Assembly (NCBI GenBank): GCA_016294165.1
Contig: JAEDCM010000019.1
Coordinates: 1-33,212 of the forward strand
Direction of reading: 5' to 3'
From: Anaeroplasmataceae bacterium
GTDB lineage: Bacteria; Bacillota_I; Bacilli_A; Acholeplasmatales; JAEDCM01
Length of the DNA: 33,212 nucleotides
A program made the translations under genes and the position numbers. The notes beneath the pieces are model-generated. The model saw only the letters and a list, made by a program, of their open reading frames with translations, was not told where the DNA came from and searched no databases. Shown here in pieces: positions 17,198 through 24,663 of the stretch (positions are counted from its first letter, which is position 1; each line of letters begins with the position of its first letter).

Positions 17198-19610
17198 AAT
17201 TGGCAACAATATTAATTAATTTTTTTGGTACATAGATTACCTTTCTAACAGTTAATCCCTCGATGTTCTTTTTAACAAATTCATCATCTAATGCTTTATT
17301 CTTAATGTATTCTTCATCAGAGTTAACGCTAACAGTTAACTTACTTCTAACCTTACCATTAACTTGAATAACAATATTCATATCAGATTCAAGTGTTTTT
17401 TCTACATCATATTTAGGCCATTCTTCATAAGCGATTGTTCCTTTTCCACCTAAAACCTCATTATAGATTTCTTCAGTAATATGTGGACATATTGGATTTA
17501 ATAACTTAACAAATCCTAATGCTTGTTCCTTTGAAAGTTTCTTAACTTTATAAACCTCATTAACAAAAATCATCATTTGACTAATAGCTGTATTGAAACA
17601 TAACTTTTCAAAATCATTAGTTACTTTTAATACTGTTTGATGATAAATCTTATCTAATTCAGGCACATTGTCAACAATTTCAAATTCATACATACGACAT
17701 ACACGTTCAATGAAGCGTTTAGCTCCTTCAACGTTATCTGTACTCCATGGTTTAGCAGCTTCTAAAGGCCCCATAAACATTTCATATAATCGTAATGTAT
17801 CGGCTCCAAAATCTTTAATAATGTCATCTGGATTTACAACATTTCCAGCTGATTTAGACATTTTGGCATTATCGCTACCAAGAATCATTCCTTGGTTAAC
17901 TAATTTTTGGAATGGTTCTTCTGTAGAAACAATACCACAATCATATAATACCTTATTCCAGAAACGGGCATATAATAAATGTCCTACCGCATGTTCAGTT
18001 CCACCGATATATAGATTAACAGGAAGCCATTTTGCAATTTCCTCTTTTGCTTCTTCGCTATCAAGAGGAATAAATCCAGCCTTTGATTTTAAAATATATC
18101 CAATAAAATACCATGATGACCCAGCTAATTGTGGCATCGTATTAGTTTCTCTACGTCCTTTAACTCCATCCTCACGAATTACTGTTAACCATTCATGAGC
18201 ATTAGCTAACGGTGATTCACCAGTTCCACTTGGCTTCATATTTTTCATAACTGGCAAGTCAAGTGGTAATTCACTATCATCAACTAAGGACATTGTACCA
18301 TCTTCCCAGAAGATAACAGGGAATGGTTCACCCCAATATCTTTGTCTAGAGAATACCCAATCTCTTAATTTATAGTTTACTTTTCTTTCACCCATGTTAT
18401 TGTTTTCAAGGAATGAAATAATTCTTTCTTTAGCATCCGCAATGTTCAATCCATCCGCAATACCACTATTAATGTGGAATCCATCACCAACATAAGCACC
18501 TTTTGATAAATCACAATCAATAACCGGAATAATATCTAATCCATATTTTGTTGCGAAATCATAATCTCTTTCATCATGCGCAGGTACTGCCATTACCGCA
18601 CCTGTTCCATATGATCCTAAAACGTAATCCGCAATCCAAATTGGAATTTCCTTTCCATTTACAGGATTGATGGCATAGCATCCTAAAAATACTCCAGTCT
18701 TATCCTTGTTTAATTCACTACGGTCTAAGTCAGTTTTTGCTTTTGAATAAGCGATATATTCTTTAACACTTTCATATTCTTCTTCACTTACAATATCCAA
18801 AACGATTGGATTTTCAGGAGCTAAAACACAATATGTTGCCCCATATAGTGTATCAACACGTGTCGTAAACACATCAAAATAATGCTTGCTATCTTTAACA
18901 TTGAATCGAACTTGAGCACCTTCACTACGCCCAATCCAATTTTTTTGCATCTCCACTAGATTTTCTGGCCAATCAACTAATGATAAGTCATTTAATAATC
19001 TTTCAGCATATTCTGTAATTTTTAAAACCCATTGCTTCATTGGTTTCTTTACTACAGGATATCCTCCTCTTTCAGAAACCATAATTCCATTTTTAATTTG
19101 GATTTCATCATTAGCTAAAACGGTACCTAATTCACTACACCAGTTAACTTCAACCTCTTTTAATTCAGCTAATCCTTTTTCATATAATAGTTTAAAAATC
19201 CATTGTGTCCATTTGAAATAGTCACGGTCAGCAGTCGCAAATTCAACATCCCAATCGATACTCATTCCAGCACGAATGATTTGATGTTTAAAATTATCAA
19301 TATTTCGATATGTAAACTCACGTGGATCATTACCTGTTTTTAAAGCATATTGCTCCGCAGGTAATCCAAATGCATCCCATCCCATTGGATGTAATACATT
19401 ATATCCTTGCATTCTTTTAAAACGCGCCATGATATCACTGGCAGTGTACCCTTCAATATGTCCTACATGTAATCCAGCCGCAGATGGATAAGGGAACATA
19501 TCTAATGAATAGTATCTAGGCTTAAAGCGATCGTTCATCTTTTTAAATGTCTTATTTTTTAACCAATATTCTTGCCATTTTGGCTCAATATCTTTGAAAT
19601 TATATTGCAC
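17196..19610 (-). CDS. leuS: leucyl-tRNA synthetase
   Basis: Class Ia aminoacyl-tRNA synthetase charging tRNA-Leu. The HIGH-type motif is HVGH at 48-51 (PSAAGLHVGH), KMSKS is at 583-587, and the CP1 editing domain lies between them (about 220-410, with TGAVMAVPAHDERD). An anticodon-binding domain and a C-terminal domain (VIQVNGKVRSKL) complete it. Length 804 aa, normal for bacterial LeuRS. The start is the GTG at 19610, preceded by GGAGGGATTACT; the longer frame upstream contains the promoter. No T-box leader was found upstream. Confidence 0.98.
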   Translation of the reverse strand: MQYNFKDIEPKWQEYWLKNKTFKKMNDRFKPRYYSLDMFPYPSAAGLHVGHIEGYTASDIMARFKRMQGYNVLHPMGWDAFGLPAEQYALKTGNDPREFTYRNIDNFKHQIIRAGMSIDWDVEFATADRDYFKWTQWIFKLLYEKGLAELKEVEVNWCSELGTVLANDEIQIKNGIMVSERGGYPVVKKPMKQWVLKITEYAERLLNDLSLVDWPENLVEMQKNWIGRSEGAQVRFNVKDSKHYFDVFTTRVDTLYGATYCVLAPENPIVLDIVSEEEYESVKEYIAYSKAKTDLDRSELNKDKTGVFLGCYAINPVNGKEIPIWIADYVLGSYGTGAVMAVPAHDERDYDFATKYGLDIIPVIDCDLSKGAYVGDGFHINSGIADGLNIADAKERIISFLENNNMGERKVNYKLRDWVFSRQRYWGEPFPVIFWEDGTMSLVDDSELPLDLPVMKNMKPSGTGESPLANAHEWLTVIREDGVKGRRETNTMPQLAGSSWYFIGYILKSKAGFIPLDSEEAKEEIAKWLPVNLYIGGTEHAVGHLLYARFWNKVLYDCGIVSTEEPFQKLVNQGMILGSDNAKMSKSAGNVVNPDDIIKDFGADTLRLYEMFMGPLEAAKPWSTDNVEGAKRFIERVCRMYEFEIVDNVPELDKIYHQTVLKVTNDFEKLCFNTAISQMMIFVNEVYKVKKLSKEQALGFVKLLNPICPHITEEIYNEVLGGKGTIAYEEWPKYDVEKTLESDMNIVIQVNGKVRSKLTVSVNSDEEYIKNKALDDEFVKKNIEGLTVRKVIYVPKKLINIVAN

Positions 19611-19649
19611 AGTAATCCCTCCGTTAACTTGCTTTACTAACATAAAATT

Positions 19650-19678
19650 ATTATATAATAATAATACCCTATTTTCAA
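19650..19678 (-). promoter_or_regulatory. promoter of leuS
   Basis: TTGAAA, exactly 17 bases, TATAAT on the minus strand. The predicted leader is only about 30-35 bases, too short for a T-box riboswitch. Confidence 0.75.
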
Positions 19679-19756
19679 TACAAAAAATAAAAGCGATAAA
19701 CGAAAAGAGCTTAAATGTATTGAAATTAATATTAATACAAAACCACAAATATAAAG

Positions 19757-19777
19757 AAAAAAGGCTTTATAAAGCCC
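19757..19777 (-). terminator. terminator of acpP
   Basis: The perfect palindrome GGCTTTATAAAGCC is followed by six T on the minus strand, directly after the acpP stop codon. Confidence 0.85.
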
Positions 19778-20008
19778 TTATTTAATGATAGATTCAACGT
19801 ATTTAACGATGTCTCCAACACATTTCATAGTTTTAATAGTCTCTTCATCTACTGTAATTCCGAATTCATCTTCAATGTTCATGATAAGTTCTACTGCATC
19901 TAATGAATCAGCTCCTAAATCTTCTTTAAATAAAGCATCCATTGTTACTTTATCTTCATCAACATTTAGCCCATCAAGAATGATAGCTTTAATTTTTTCA
20001 AATACCAT
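19778..20008 (-). CDS. acpP: acyl carrier protein
   Basis: A 76-aa acidic four-helix protein that carries fatty-acyl chains on a 4'-phosphopantetheine arm. The attachment serine is S35 in GADSLDAVELIM. Length and acidity are standard. The ATG at 20008 has AGGAGGGAAATACT upstream. It is a single-gene unit with its own strong promoter and terminator; the usual neighbours (fab genes, rnc) are not here. Confidence 0.97.
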   Translation of the reverse strand: MVFEKIKAIILDGLNVDEDKVTMDALFKEDLGADSLDAVELIMNIEDEFGITVDEETIKTMKCVGDIVKYVESIIK

Positions 20009-20032
20009 AGTATTTCCCTCCTATTCGAAAAA

Positions 20033-20061
20033 ATTATATATTAAAATATCTTTAAAGTCAA
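20033..20061 (-). promoter_or_regulatory. strong promoter of acpP with an inverted repeat
   Basis: TTGACT, exactly 17 bases, TATAAT on the minus strand. The arms ATATCTT and AAGATAT lie on both sides of GACTTTA, covering the -35 box and part of the spacer, so a repressor could bind here. The repeat does not match the FapR or FabT consensus I know. Confidence 0.75.
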
Positions 20062-20106
20062 GATATCGCAATTTAGCCTATTAAACTATACACATTTTTA
20101 TCTTTA

Positions 20107-20115
20107 TGATAAAAT
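20107..20115 (+). promoter_or_regulatory. extended -10 and short leader of the DUF4080 radical-SAM gene
   Basis: TGATAAAAT on the plus strand, 16 bases before the ATG at 20132, followed by TGGTGATAAA. Spacing and sequence match the leader at 15196. Confidence 0.5.
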
Positions 20116-20131
20116 ACATATGGTGATAAAT

Positions 20132-21703
20132 ATGAAAAAAGCATTAGTAGGAATAAATGCAAAATATATTCATACAAATATGGCAATACGCTTATTACAA
20201 AAGAATACTAGCTATGCAGTAGATGTTTTTGAATATACCATCAAGGATGATTTAAGTAAAATAGTGAATGAATTACAAACTTATGATATTATTGCTTTTT
20301 CTTGTTATATTTGGAATATAGAACTTGTTAAATCTATCGCTAAAAAATTAAAAGATAAAATTATTATTTTAGGTGGTCCTGAGGTCAGTTATAATGCTAA
20401 TTACTATATTGAAAACAAAATTGCTCAATATGTCATAAAAAATGAAGGTGAAGAAGCATTTGATTTATTATTAAAACATCTTGAGGAAAATATAGAAATT
20501 AATCTTGTCCCTAATTTATATCATAAAAATGGCTTTACCTTTGACAAATATGTTGACTTAGATAAAATACAAATGGCCTATGATTTAATCGATGATTATA
20601 AAAACAAAATCATCTATATTGAAACCTCAAGAGGTTGCCCGTATAAGTGTGCTTACTGCATGGCAAGCTTAGATAATAAAGTACGCTTCTTCAACATTGA
20701 AGAGGTTAAAAAGCAACTTCTTATTTTAATTAATAAAGGCGGTAGAGTCTTTAAGTTTTTAGATCGTACATTTAACGCTAATAAAAAATATTTTATCGAA
20801 CTTATTGATTTCATCATTTTAAATCATAAAAATAACAATTCATTTCAATTTGAAATAACTGGCGATTTATTAGATCAAGATATAATCCAATATATTAATA
20901 AAGTTTCTCCAAAGAATCTATTTAGATTTGAGATTGGTATTCAATCCACAAATATAAACACTAATCTTTTAGTTAATCGCATTCAAAATAATGAAAAGTT
21001 ATTCAACAATATACGATTAATTCAAGAAGGAAAGAAAATTGATTTGCACCTCGATTTAATTGCTGGTTTACCTAAAGAGGATTATAATTCTTTTATGAAT
21101 ACCTTCAATGAAGTTTTATCTCTAAGACCATTAGAATTACAACTAGGATTTTTAAAAATTCTCCATGGAACGAGACTTGAAAATATGGTTGATGATTATG
21201 ATTATAAATATGATTGTAATCCTCCATATGAGATAATATCAAATGATTCTCTTTCAACTACAGATATAAATAATATTCATATTGTTGAGGATGCTTTTGA
21301 AAGGTATTATAATAGTGGATATTTAAGAAGGACAATGAATCTAATTTTAGATGAGGTTGATAATTATTTCTTATTCTTCTACAATTTAGGATTAAAGGAT
21401 AAGAAAAATGGATTAGATGGCCTTTTTAAGGTTCTTGATGAATACCTAAATGAAATAAATATTAACGACTATAACAAAATATATAAATCATTGATTATCG
21501 ATTATTTATCTAATTTTAAAATTAAACCAAAAGCATGGTGGAACAAACTTGAAAAAAAGAAAGCTAATGAAGTTTTAAGAGACTATTACACTAACAATAA
21601 AAAATATAATTTAGATCAACTCTATCGATATGCAACAGTGATTGAAACTATGGATTCTTATATCATTGCAATATATATGAATAATGAATTAGAAATATTA
21701 TAA
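20132..21703 (+). CDS. B12-binding radical SAM protein with DUF4080 domain
   Basis: A 523-aa protein. Residues 1 to about 125 are a Rossmann-like cobalamin-binding domain (IIAFSCYIWN, then IILGGPEVS). The radical-SAM domain follows, with cluster cysteines C169, C173 and C176 in SRGCPYKCAYC. The C-terminal region (about 360-520) resembles DUF4080 (KAWWNKLEKKKANEVLRDYY). Relatives include cobalamin-dependent methyltransferases and methylthiotransferases, but the substrate of DUF4080 proteins is not known to me. The ATG at 20132 is preferred over the one at 20120 because GGTGAT precedes it. It ends in a bidirectional terminator shared with the tRNA operon. Confidence 0.87.
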   Translation: MKKALVGINAKYIHTNMAIRLLQKNTSYAVDVFEYTIKDDLSKIVNELQTYDIIAFSCYIWNIELVKSIAKKLKDKIIILGGPEVSYNANYYIENKIAQYVIKNEGEEAFDLLLKHLEENIEINLVPNLYHKNGFTFDKYVDLDKIQMAYDLIDDYKNKIIYIETSRGCPYKCAYCMASLDNKVRFFNIEEVKKQLLILINKGGRVFKFLDRTFNANKKYFIELIDFIILNHKNNNSFQFEITGDLLDQDIIQYINKVSPKNLFRFEIGIQSTNINTNLLVNRIQNNEKLFNNIRLIQEGKKIDLHLDLIAGLPKEDYNSFMNTFNEVLSLRPLELQLGFLKILHGTRLENMVDDYDYKYDCNPPYEIISNDSLSTTDINNIHIVEDAFERYYNSGYLRRTMNLILDEVDNYFLFFYNLGLKDKKNGLDGLFKVLDEYLNEININDYNKIYKSLIIDYLSNFKIKPKAWWNKLEKKKANEVLRDYYTNNKKYNLDQLYRYATVIETMDSYIIAIYMNNELEIL

Positions 21704-21704
21704 A

Positions 21705-21738
21705 AAAACTCAAGGATTTTTCCTTGAGTTTATTTTTT
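21705..21738. terminator. bidirectional terminator between the radical-SAM gene and the tRNA operon
   Basis: AACTCAAGGA pairs perfectly with TCCTTGAGTT. T runs lie on both sides (TATTTTTT on the plus strand and TTTTTTT on the minus strand), so it can end both converging transcripts. Confidence 0.9.
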
Positions 21739-21742
21739 AGTG

Positions 21743-21816
21743 TGGAGGCCCCGAGCGGATTTGAACCGCTGGTCAGGCAGTTGCAGTGCCGTGCCTTACC
21801 GCTTGGCTACAGGGCC
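21743..21816 (-). tRNA. tRNA-Cys (GCA)
   Basis: 74 bases including an encoded CCA. Acceptor arms GGCCCTG and CGGGGCC pair; D arm GCC/GGC; anticodon loop CTGCAAC gives GCA; T arm has TTCAAAT. The first anticodon-stem pair is a C-U mismatch. Last gene of a three-tRNA operon. Confidence 0.95.
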
Positions 21817-21823
21817 AAAAAAA

Positions 21824-21900
21824 TGGTCGGGAAAACAGGATTCGAACCTGCGACATCTTGGTCCCAAACCAAGCGCTCTACCAAGCTGAGCTATTTCCCG
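21824..21900 (-). tRNA. tRNA-Pro (TGG)
   Basis: 77 bases with encoded CCA. Acceptor CGGGAAA/TTTCCCG, anticodon stem CTTGG/CCAAG around loop TTTGGGA (anticodon TGG), T loop TTCGAAT. Middle gene of the operon. Confidence 0.97.
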
Positions 21901-21905
21901 AAATA

Positions 21906-21982
21906 TGGCGCGCCCAAGAGGAGTCGAACCCCTAACCTTTTGATCCGTAGTCAAACGCTCTATCCAATTGAGCTATGAGCGC
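21906..21982 (-). tRNA. tRNA-Arg (ACG)
   Basis: 77 bases with encoded CCA. Acceptor GCGCTCA/TGGGCGC, anticodon stem TTTGA/TCAAA around loop CTACGGA (anticodon ACG, whose A is expected to be edited to inosine by TadA). First gene of the operon. Confidence 0.97.
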
Positions 21983-22019
21983 ACGCTATAAAATTGCCAT
22001 CATCCTAGACAGCAATATT

Positions 22020-22048
22020 ATTATAGCATAACCATTTTTCTTTGTAAA
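22020..22048 (-). promoter_or_regulatory. promoter of the Arg-Pro-Cys tRNA operon
   Basis: TTTACA, 17 bases ending in TGC, TATAAT on the minus strand. It is about 38 bases upstream of tRNA-Arg. Confidence 0.8.
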
Positions 22049-22051
22049 CAA

Positions 22052-22249
22052 TTATTTTGTTATTTTTTCATATAAAATAATTATCCCTGATAATCCAATA
22101 AAAAAGTAGATTATATCCCGGACAATATAGCTGCCAAAAGCCAATGAACTTATCATATTAACCCCAAACAAACTATAAAATCCATAATTTAATGCTCCAA
22201 ATAAGACTAACGTTAAACAAAATGAATTTATTTTTTTCAATTTTATCAC
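22052..22249 (-). CDS. DUF378 family small membrane protein
   Basis: A 65-aa protein with two hydrophobic segments (about 10-32 and 42-60), with FGALNYGFYSLFGVN in the first part and IVRDIIYFFIGLSGIIILYE in the second. This matches DUF378 (YuzA-like) proteins, which have a conserved G-x-LN-x-G-hxx-LF pattern; function unknown. The start is GTG at 22249, or more likely TTG at 22240, because GGTGATAAAA would then sit correctly as the ribosome site. It lies just upstream of the tRNA operon and may be co-transcribed into it, although the tRNAs have their own promoter. Confidence 0.8.
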   Translation of the reverse strand: MIKLKKINSFCLTLVLFGALNYGFYSLFGVNMISSLAFGSYIVRDIIYFFIGLSGIIILYEKITK

Positions 22250-22277
22250 CGATAAAAATATATGTTATTAAATACCA

Positions 22278-22415
22278 TTATATGCAAAAAAAGACTAACA
22301 TTTCTGCTTTTCTTGTTTCCGTTGTATCGTTTTTAATCTTATTTTCAATATTAGAATAAGTAATGTATAAACTTGTAACAATAGTACCAAGGCTATATAT
22401 TAAACTATCTTCCAT
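22278..22415 (-). CDS. possible 45-aa small ORF overlapping the acetyltransferase end
   Basis: An ATG at 22415 lies inside the last codons of the GNAT gene, in another frame, and opens 45 codons ending in TAA (start MEDSLIYSLGTIVTSLYITY). GGA lies only two bases before the ATG, so the ribosome site is weak unless translation is coupled. It otherwise fills a gap of 150 bases with no other feature. No family recognised; it may be chance. Confidence 0.2.
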   Translation of the reverse strand: MEDSLIYSLGTIVTSLYITYSNIENKIKNDTTETRKAEMLVFFCI

Positions 22416-22960
22416 TTTCCAAATTTAATATCCTCTTGATTTTTTTGATGCTCTCCAATTATTTTTTCCATCCAAATCATATCATACCACGTATTAAACT
22501 TATAACCACTATTATGAAAGGTCCCCACAAGATTAAACCCCATCTTTTTATGAAAATAATAGCTATCATTATTTAGATGTTTATCATCCTCTTTAGCAAC
22601 AGCTATGCAAGCATTCATATTTAAAATACCAATTTCTTTTAAAGAAGCTTCTAAAGCATCATAAAGCATTCTTCCAATACCTAACCTCTTATGATCATTT
22701 TTCACATAGATGGTCACTTCAACTGACCAATCATATGCTCTTCTATTTTTAAACTTTGAAGCATAGGCATAGCCAAGAATTTCGCCTTTATCCACCACTT
22801 TTATGTAAGGTAGATCAGCGGATATATTTTTTATTCTATCTTGAAATTCCATTAAGGAAGGGGCCTCATATTCAAATGATATTGCAGTATTTTTAACATA
22901 TGGTGCATATATTAAAAGAAGTTCCTCTGCATCTTTGATATTAACCGGCTCGATTATCAT
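22400..22960 (-). CDS. GNAT N-acetyltransferase, phosphinothricin-acetyltransferase-like
   Basis: A 186-aa acyltransferase of the GNAT fold. The N terminus (IYAPYVKNTAISFEYEAPS, with FQDRI after it) and centre (RRAYDWSVEVTIYV) match the Pat/bar-like subfamily. The acetyl-CoA pyrophosphate loop is KRLGIGRMLY (R/Q-x-x-G-x-G/A). In this subfamily substrates are small amines such as methionine sulfoximine or sulfone; none is proven here. The ATG at 22960 has GAGGTG six bases before it. It lies 28 bases after nnr in the same direction, so they form an operon. Confidence 0.88.
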   Translation of the reverse strand: MIIEPVNIKDAEELLLIYAPYVKNTAISFEYEAPSLMEFQDRIKNISADLPYIKVVDKGEILGYAYASKFKNRRAYDWSVEVTIYVKNDHKRLGIGRMLYDALEASLKEIGILNMNACIAVAKEDDKHLNNDSYYFHKKMGFNLVGTFHNSGYKFNTWYDMIWMEKIIGEHQKNQEDIKFGKWKIV

Positions 22961-22988
22961 AATAAACACCTCGATTTTTATAATTTTC

Positions 22989-24476
22989 TTATTTTATAGA
23001 TTCTTTTATATATTTAATTGCATATTTAAGCATTTTAGCAGTATCACTAGAAGTCATTGAAACATCACTATATTCTTTCATTGCTAACTCTCCTGCATAG
23101 CCATTTAAATATGCTGCTAAAGCTGTAGCAAGAAAAACGTCATCCATATATCCAAGCATACCAACAATTATCCCGGTTAAAACATCTCCTGATCCAGCAG
23201 TAGCCATACCACTGCAACCTTTATCCACAAAATAAATATTATCATTTTTTGCGATAATTGTGGTAGGCCCCTTTACTAATAATGTTACATTATACTTTTT
23301 AGTAAACTCTAACACAACATTTATTAAATTTTCATTTATATAATCAATACTATAGCCTGTTAATCTTGATAGTTCTTTAAGATGAGGTGTTAAAATTATA
23401 TTTCCTTTATTTTTATTTAGCAATTCTAAATCCATTTTAGCTAAAGTATTTAACCCATCCGCATCAATAACTAAAGGATAATGATAGTTTAAAATTAAAT
23501 ATTCCAATATTTTTTTATACTCATCGCTACTAGACCAACCTATTCCAACCCCTAAAGACTTTAATCCCTTAATTGATAACGCAAGATTGGATTCATCATA
23601 TATCATTGTTTTCTCATCAGAAGGCATTTTATAAATAGTTGCTTCTAAAACACTTTTAAAAATTAAATCATATATACAAGATGGAACAATTACTCTTGAT
23701 ACACCACATCCAGAATAAAGCGCAGTTTGCGCCATATCCGCAAGTCTTACCGCTCCTGGGTAGTCACTTGAACCACCCATTATCCCAACATAGCCATAAT
23801 TTCCTTTATTAGTAAAATTAAGTCGAGGCTTAAACACTCCAGCAAAGTCACATTCTTCTATTAGTTTATAAACATTATCCTCTGCTTTAATACCAATATC
23901 AATGTTAACTACTCTTTTAACATAATCTTTTGCCATATTTAAATATAGTCCAGGTTTTAGATAACCAATAGATACAGTTAAATCACTTTTTACGGCATTT
24001 ATTGCAAGCCCATTATCACCATTTAAACCTGAATTAATATCTATAGAAACAATATATTTATTATGATTAATAACATTAATAGCGTTGACATATCCTTCTT
24101 TAAGTTCGCCCTTAAATCCCGTTCCTAATAATGCATCCACCGCAATATCGTAATCTATTTGATTATCATCAATTTTAATAATATTTATTCCTTTTTTAAC
24201 ACACAAATCATAATAATGTTTTCCATCATTACTGAATTTATTACTAACTAAAATAATATCACAATCATAGTTGTTTTCTTTTAGTATTAATGCAAGAGCG
24301 TAGCCATCGCCAGCATTATTTCCACTTCCACAAAAAATCCCAACTTTTCCATGCCAGTTAACACTATTAAAAACACCTAATGCTGCACGATACATTAATT
24401 CTAGAGAATTATTATTAATGTTAATACATATATTCTCACATTTACGCATATTGCCAACTGTAATAATGTCCTTCAT
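22989..24476 (-). CDS. nnr: bifunctional NAD(P)H-hydrate epimerase / ADP-dependent dehydratase
   Basis: A 495-aa metabolite-repair enzyme that restores NAD(P)H from its hydrated form NAD(P)HX. The N-terminal YjeF epimerase domain (1 to about 205) shows GSGNNAGDGYALA at 50-62 and DALLGTGFKGEL. The C-terminal ribokinase-like dehydratase domain (about 215-495) shows GNYGYVGIMGGSSDYPGA, LTPHLKELSRL and the catalytic GSGDVLTGI. Both domains look complete. Start supported by AAAGGGG. An extended -10 lies 60 bases upstream. The GNAT gene follows in the operon. Confidence 0.95.
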   Translation of the reverse strand: MKDIITVGNMRKCENICININNNSLELMYRAALGVFNSVNWHGKVGIFCGSGNNAGDGYALALILKENNYDCDIILVSNKFSNDGKHYYDLCVKKGINIIKIDDNQIDYDIAVDALLGTGFKGELKEGYVNAINVINHNKYIVSIDINSGLNGDNGLAINAVKSDLTVSIGYLKPGLYLNMAKDYVKRVVNIDIGIKAEDNVYKLIEECDFAGVFKPRLNFTNKGNYGYVGIMGGSSDYPGAVRLADMAQTALYSGCGVSRVIVPSCIYDLIFKSVLEATIYKMPSDEKTMIYDESNLALSIKGLKSLGVGIGWSSSDEYKKILEYLILNYHYPLVIDADGLNTLAKMDLELLNKNKGNIILTPHLKELSRLTGYSIDYINENLINVVLEFTKKYNVTLLVKGPTTIIAKNDNIYFVDKGCSGMATAGSGDVLTGIIVGMLGYMDDVFLATALAAYLNGYAGELAMKEYSDVSMTSSDTAKMLKYAIKYIKESIK

Positions 24477-24535
24477 AATAAACCCCTTTCTTTAATCATT
24501 ATTCTTTTATATAATTATTTTTTAGATTACCATCT

Positions 24536-24544
24536 ATTATACCA
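24536..24544 (-). promoter_or_regulatory. extended -10 promoter of nnr
   Basis: TGGTATAAT on the minus strand, 60 bases upstream of the nnr ATG, with no good -35 box. Confidence 0.55.
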
Positions 24545-24565
24545 CATAAACTCAATGAAATAATT

Positions 24566-24601
24566 AAGTCTTGACATCTTTAATTCATGGTATCAAGACT
24601 T
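24566..24601. repeat. inverted repeat with perfect 9-bp arms between fic and nnr
   Basis: AAGTCTTGA at 24566-24574 and TCAAGACTT at 24593-24601, with 18 bases between. It could be a hairpin ending fic transcription, but no T run follows on the minus strand. It lies next to the tRNA remnant, so it may instead mark an element boundary. Confidence 0.6.
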
Positions 24602-24613
24602 CTATTTCTTGTA

Positions 24614-24632
24614 TGGTGCAGGTGACGGGACC
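24614..24632 (-). other. remnant of a tRNA 3' end
   Basis: On the minus strand GTCCCGTCACCTGCACCA reads as the 3' half of a T stem, a seven-base acceptor half (CACCTGC), discriminator A and CCA. The T loop next to it is degenerate and no 5' half (GCAGGTG) is present within tRNA distance. Such 3' fragments are often left by integration at tRNA genes. Confidence 0.45.
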
Positions 24633-24663
24633 GGAATAACACAAATAATAACAATTTGATTAT

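Noticed and set aside
19611..19777. Possible T-box leader upstream of leuS
   Set aside because: A consensus promoter sits about 40 bases before the start, leaving no room for a T-box, and the conserved T-box GGTGG sequence is absent.
21724..21978. A plus-strand open frame of 84 codons with phrases like GFEPATSWSQT
   Set aside because: It is the antisense of three tRNA genes; such frames are a well-known artefact.
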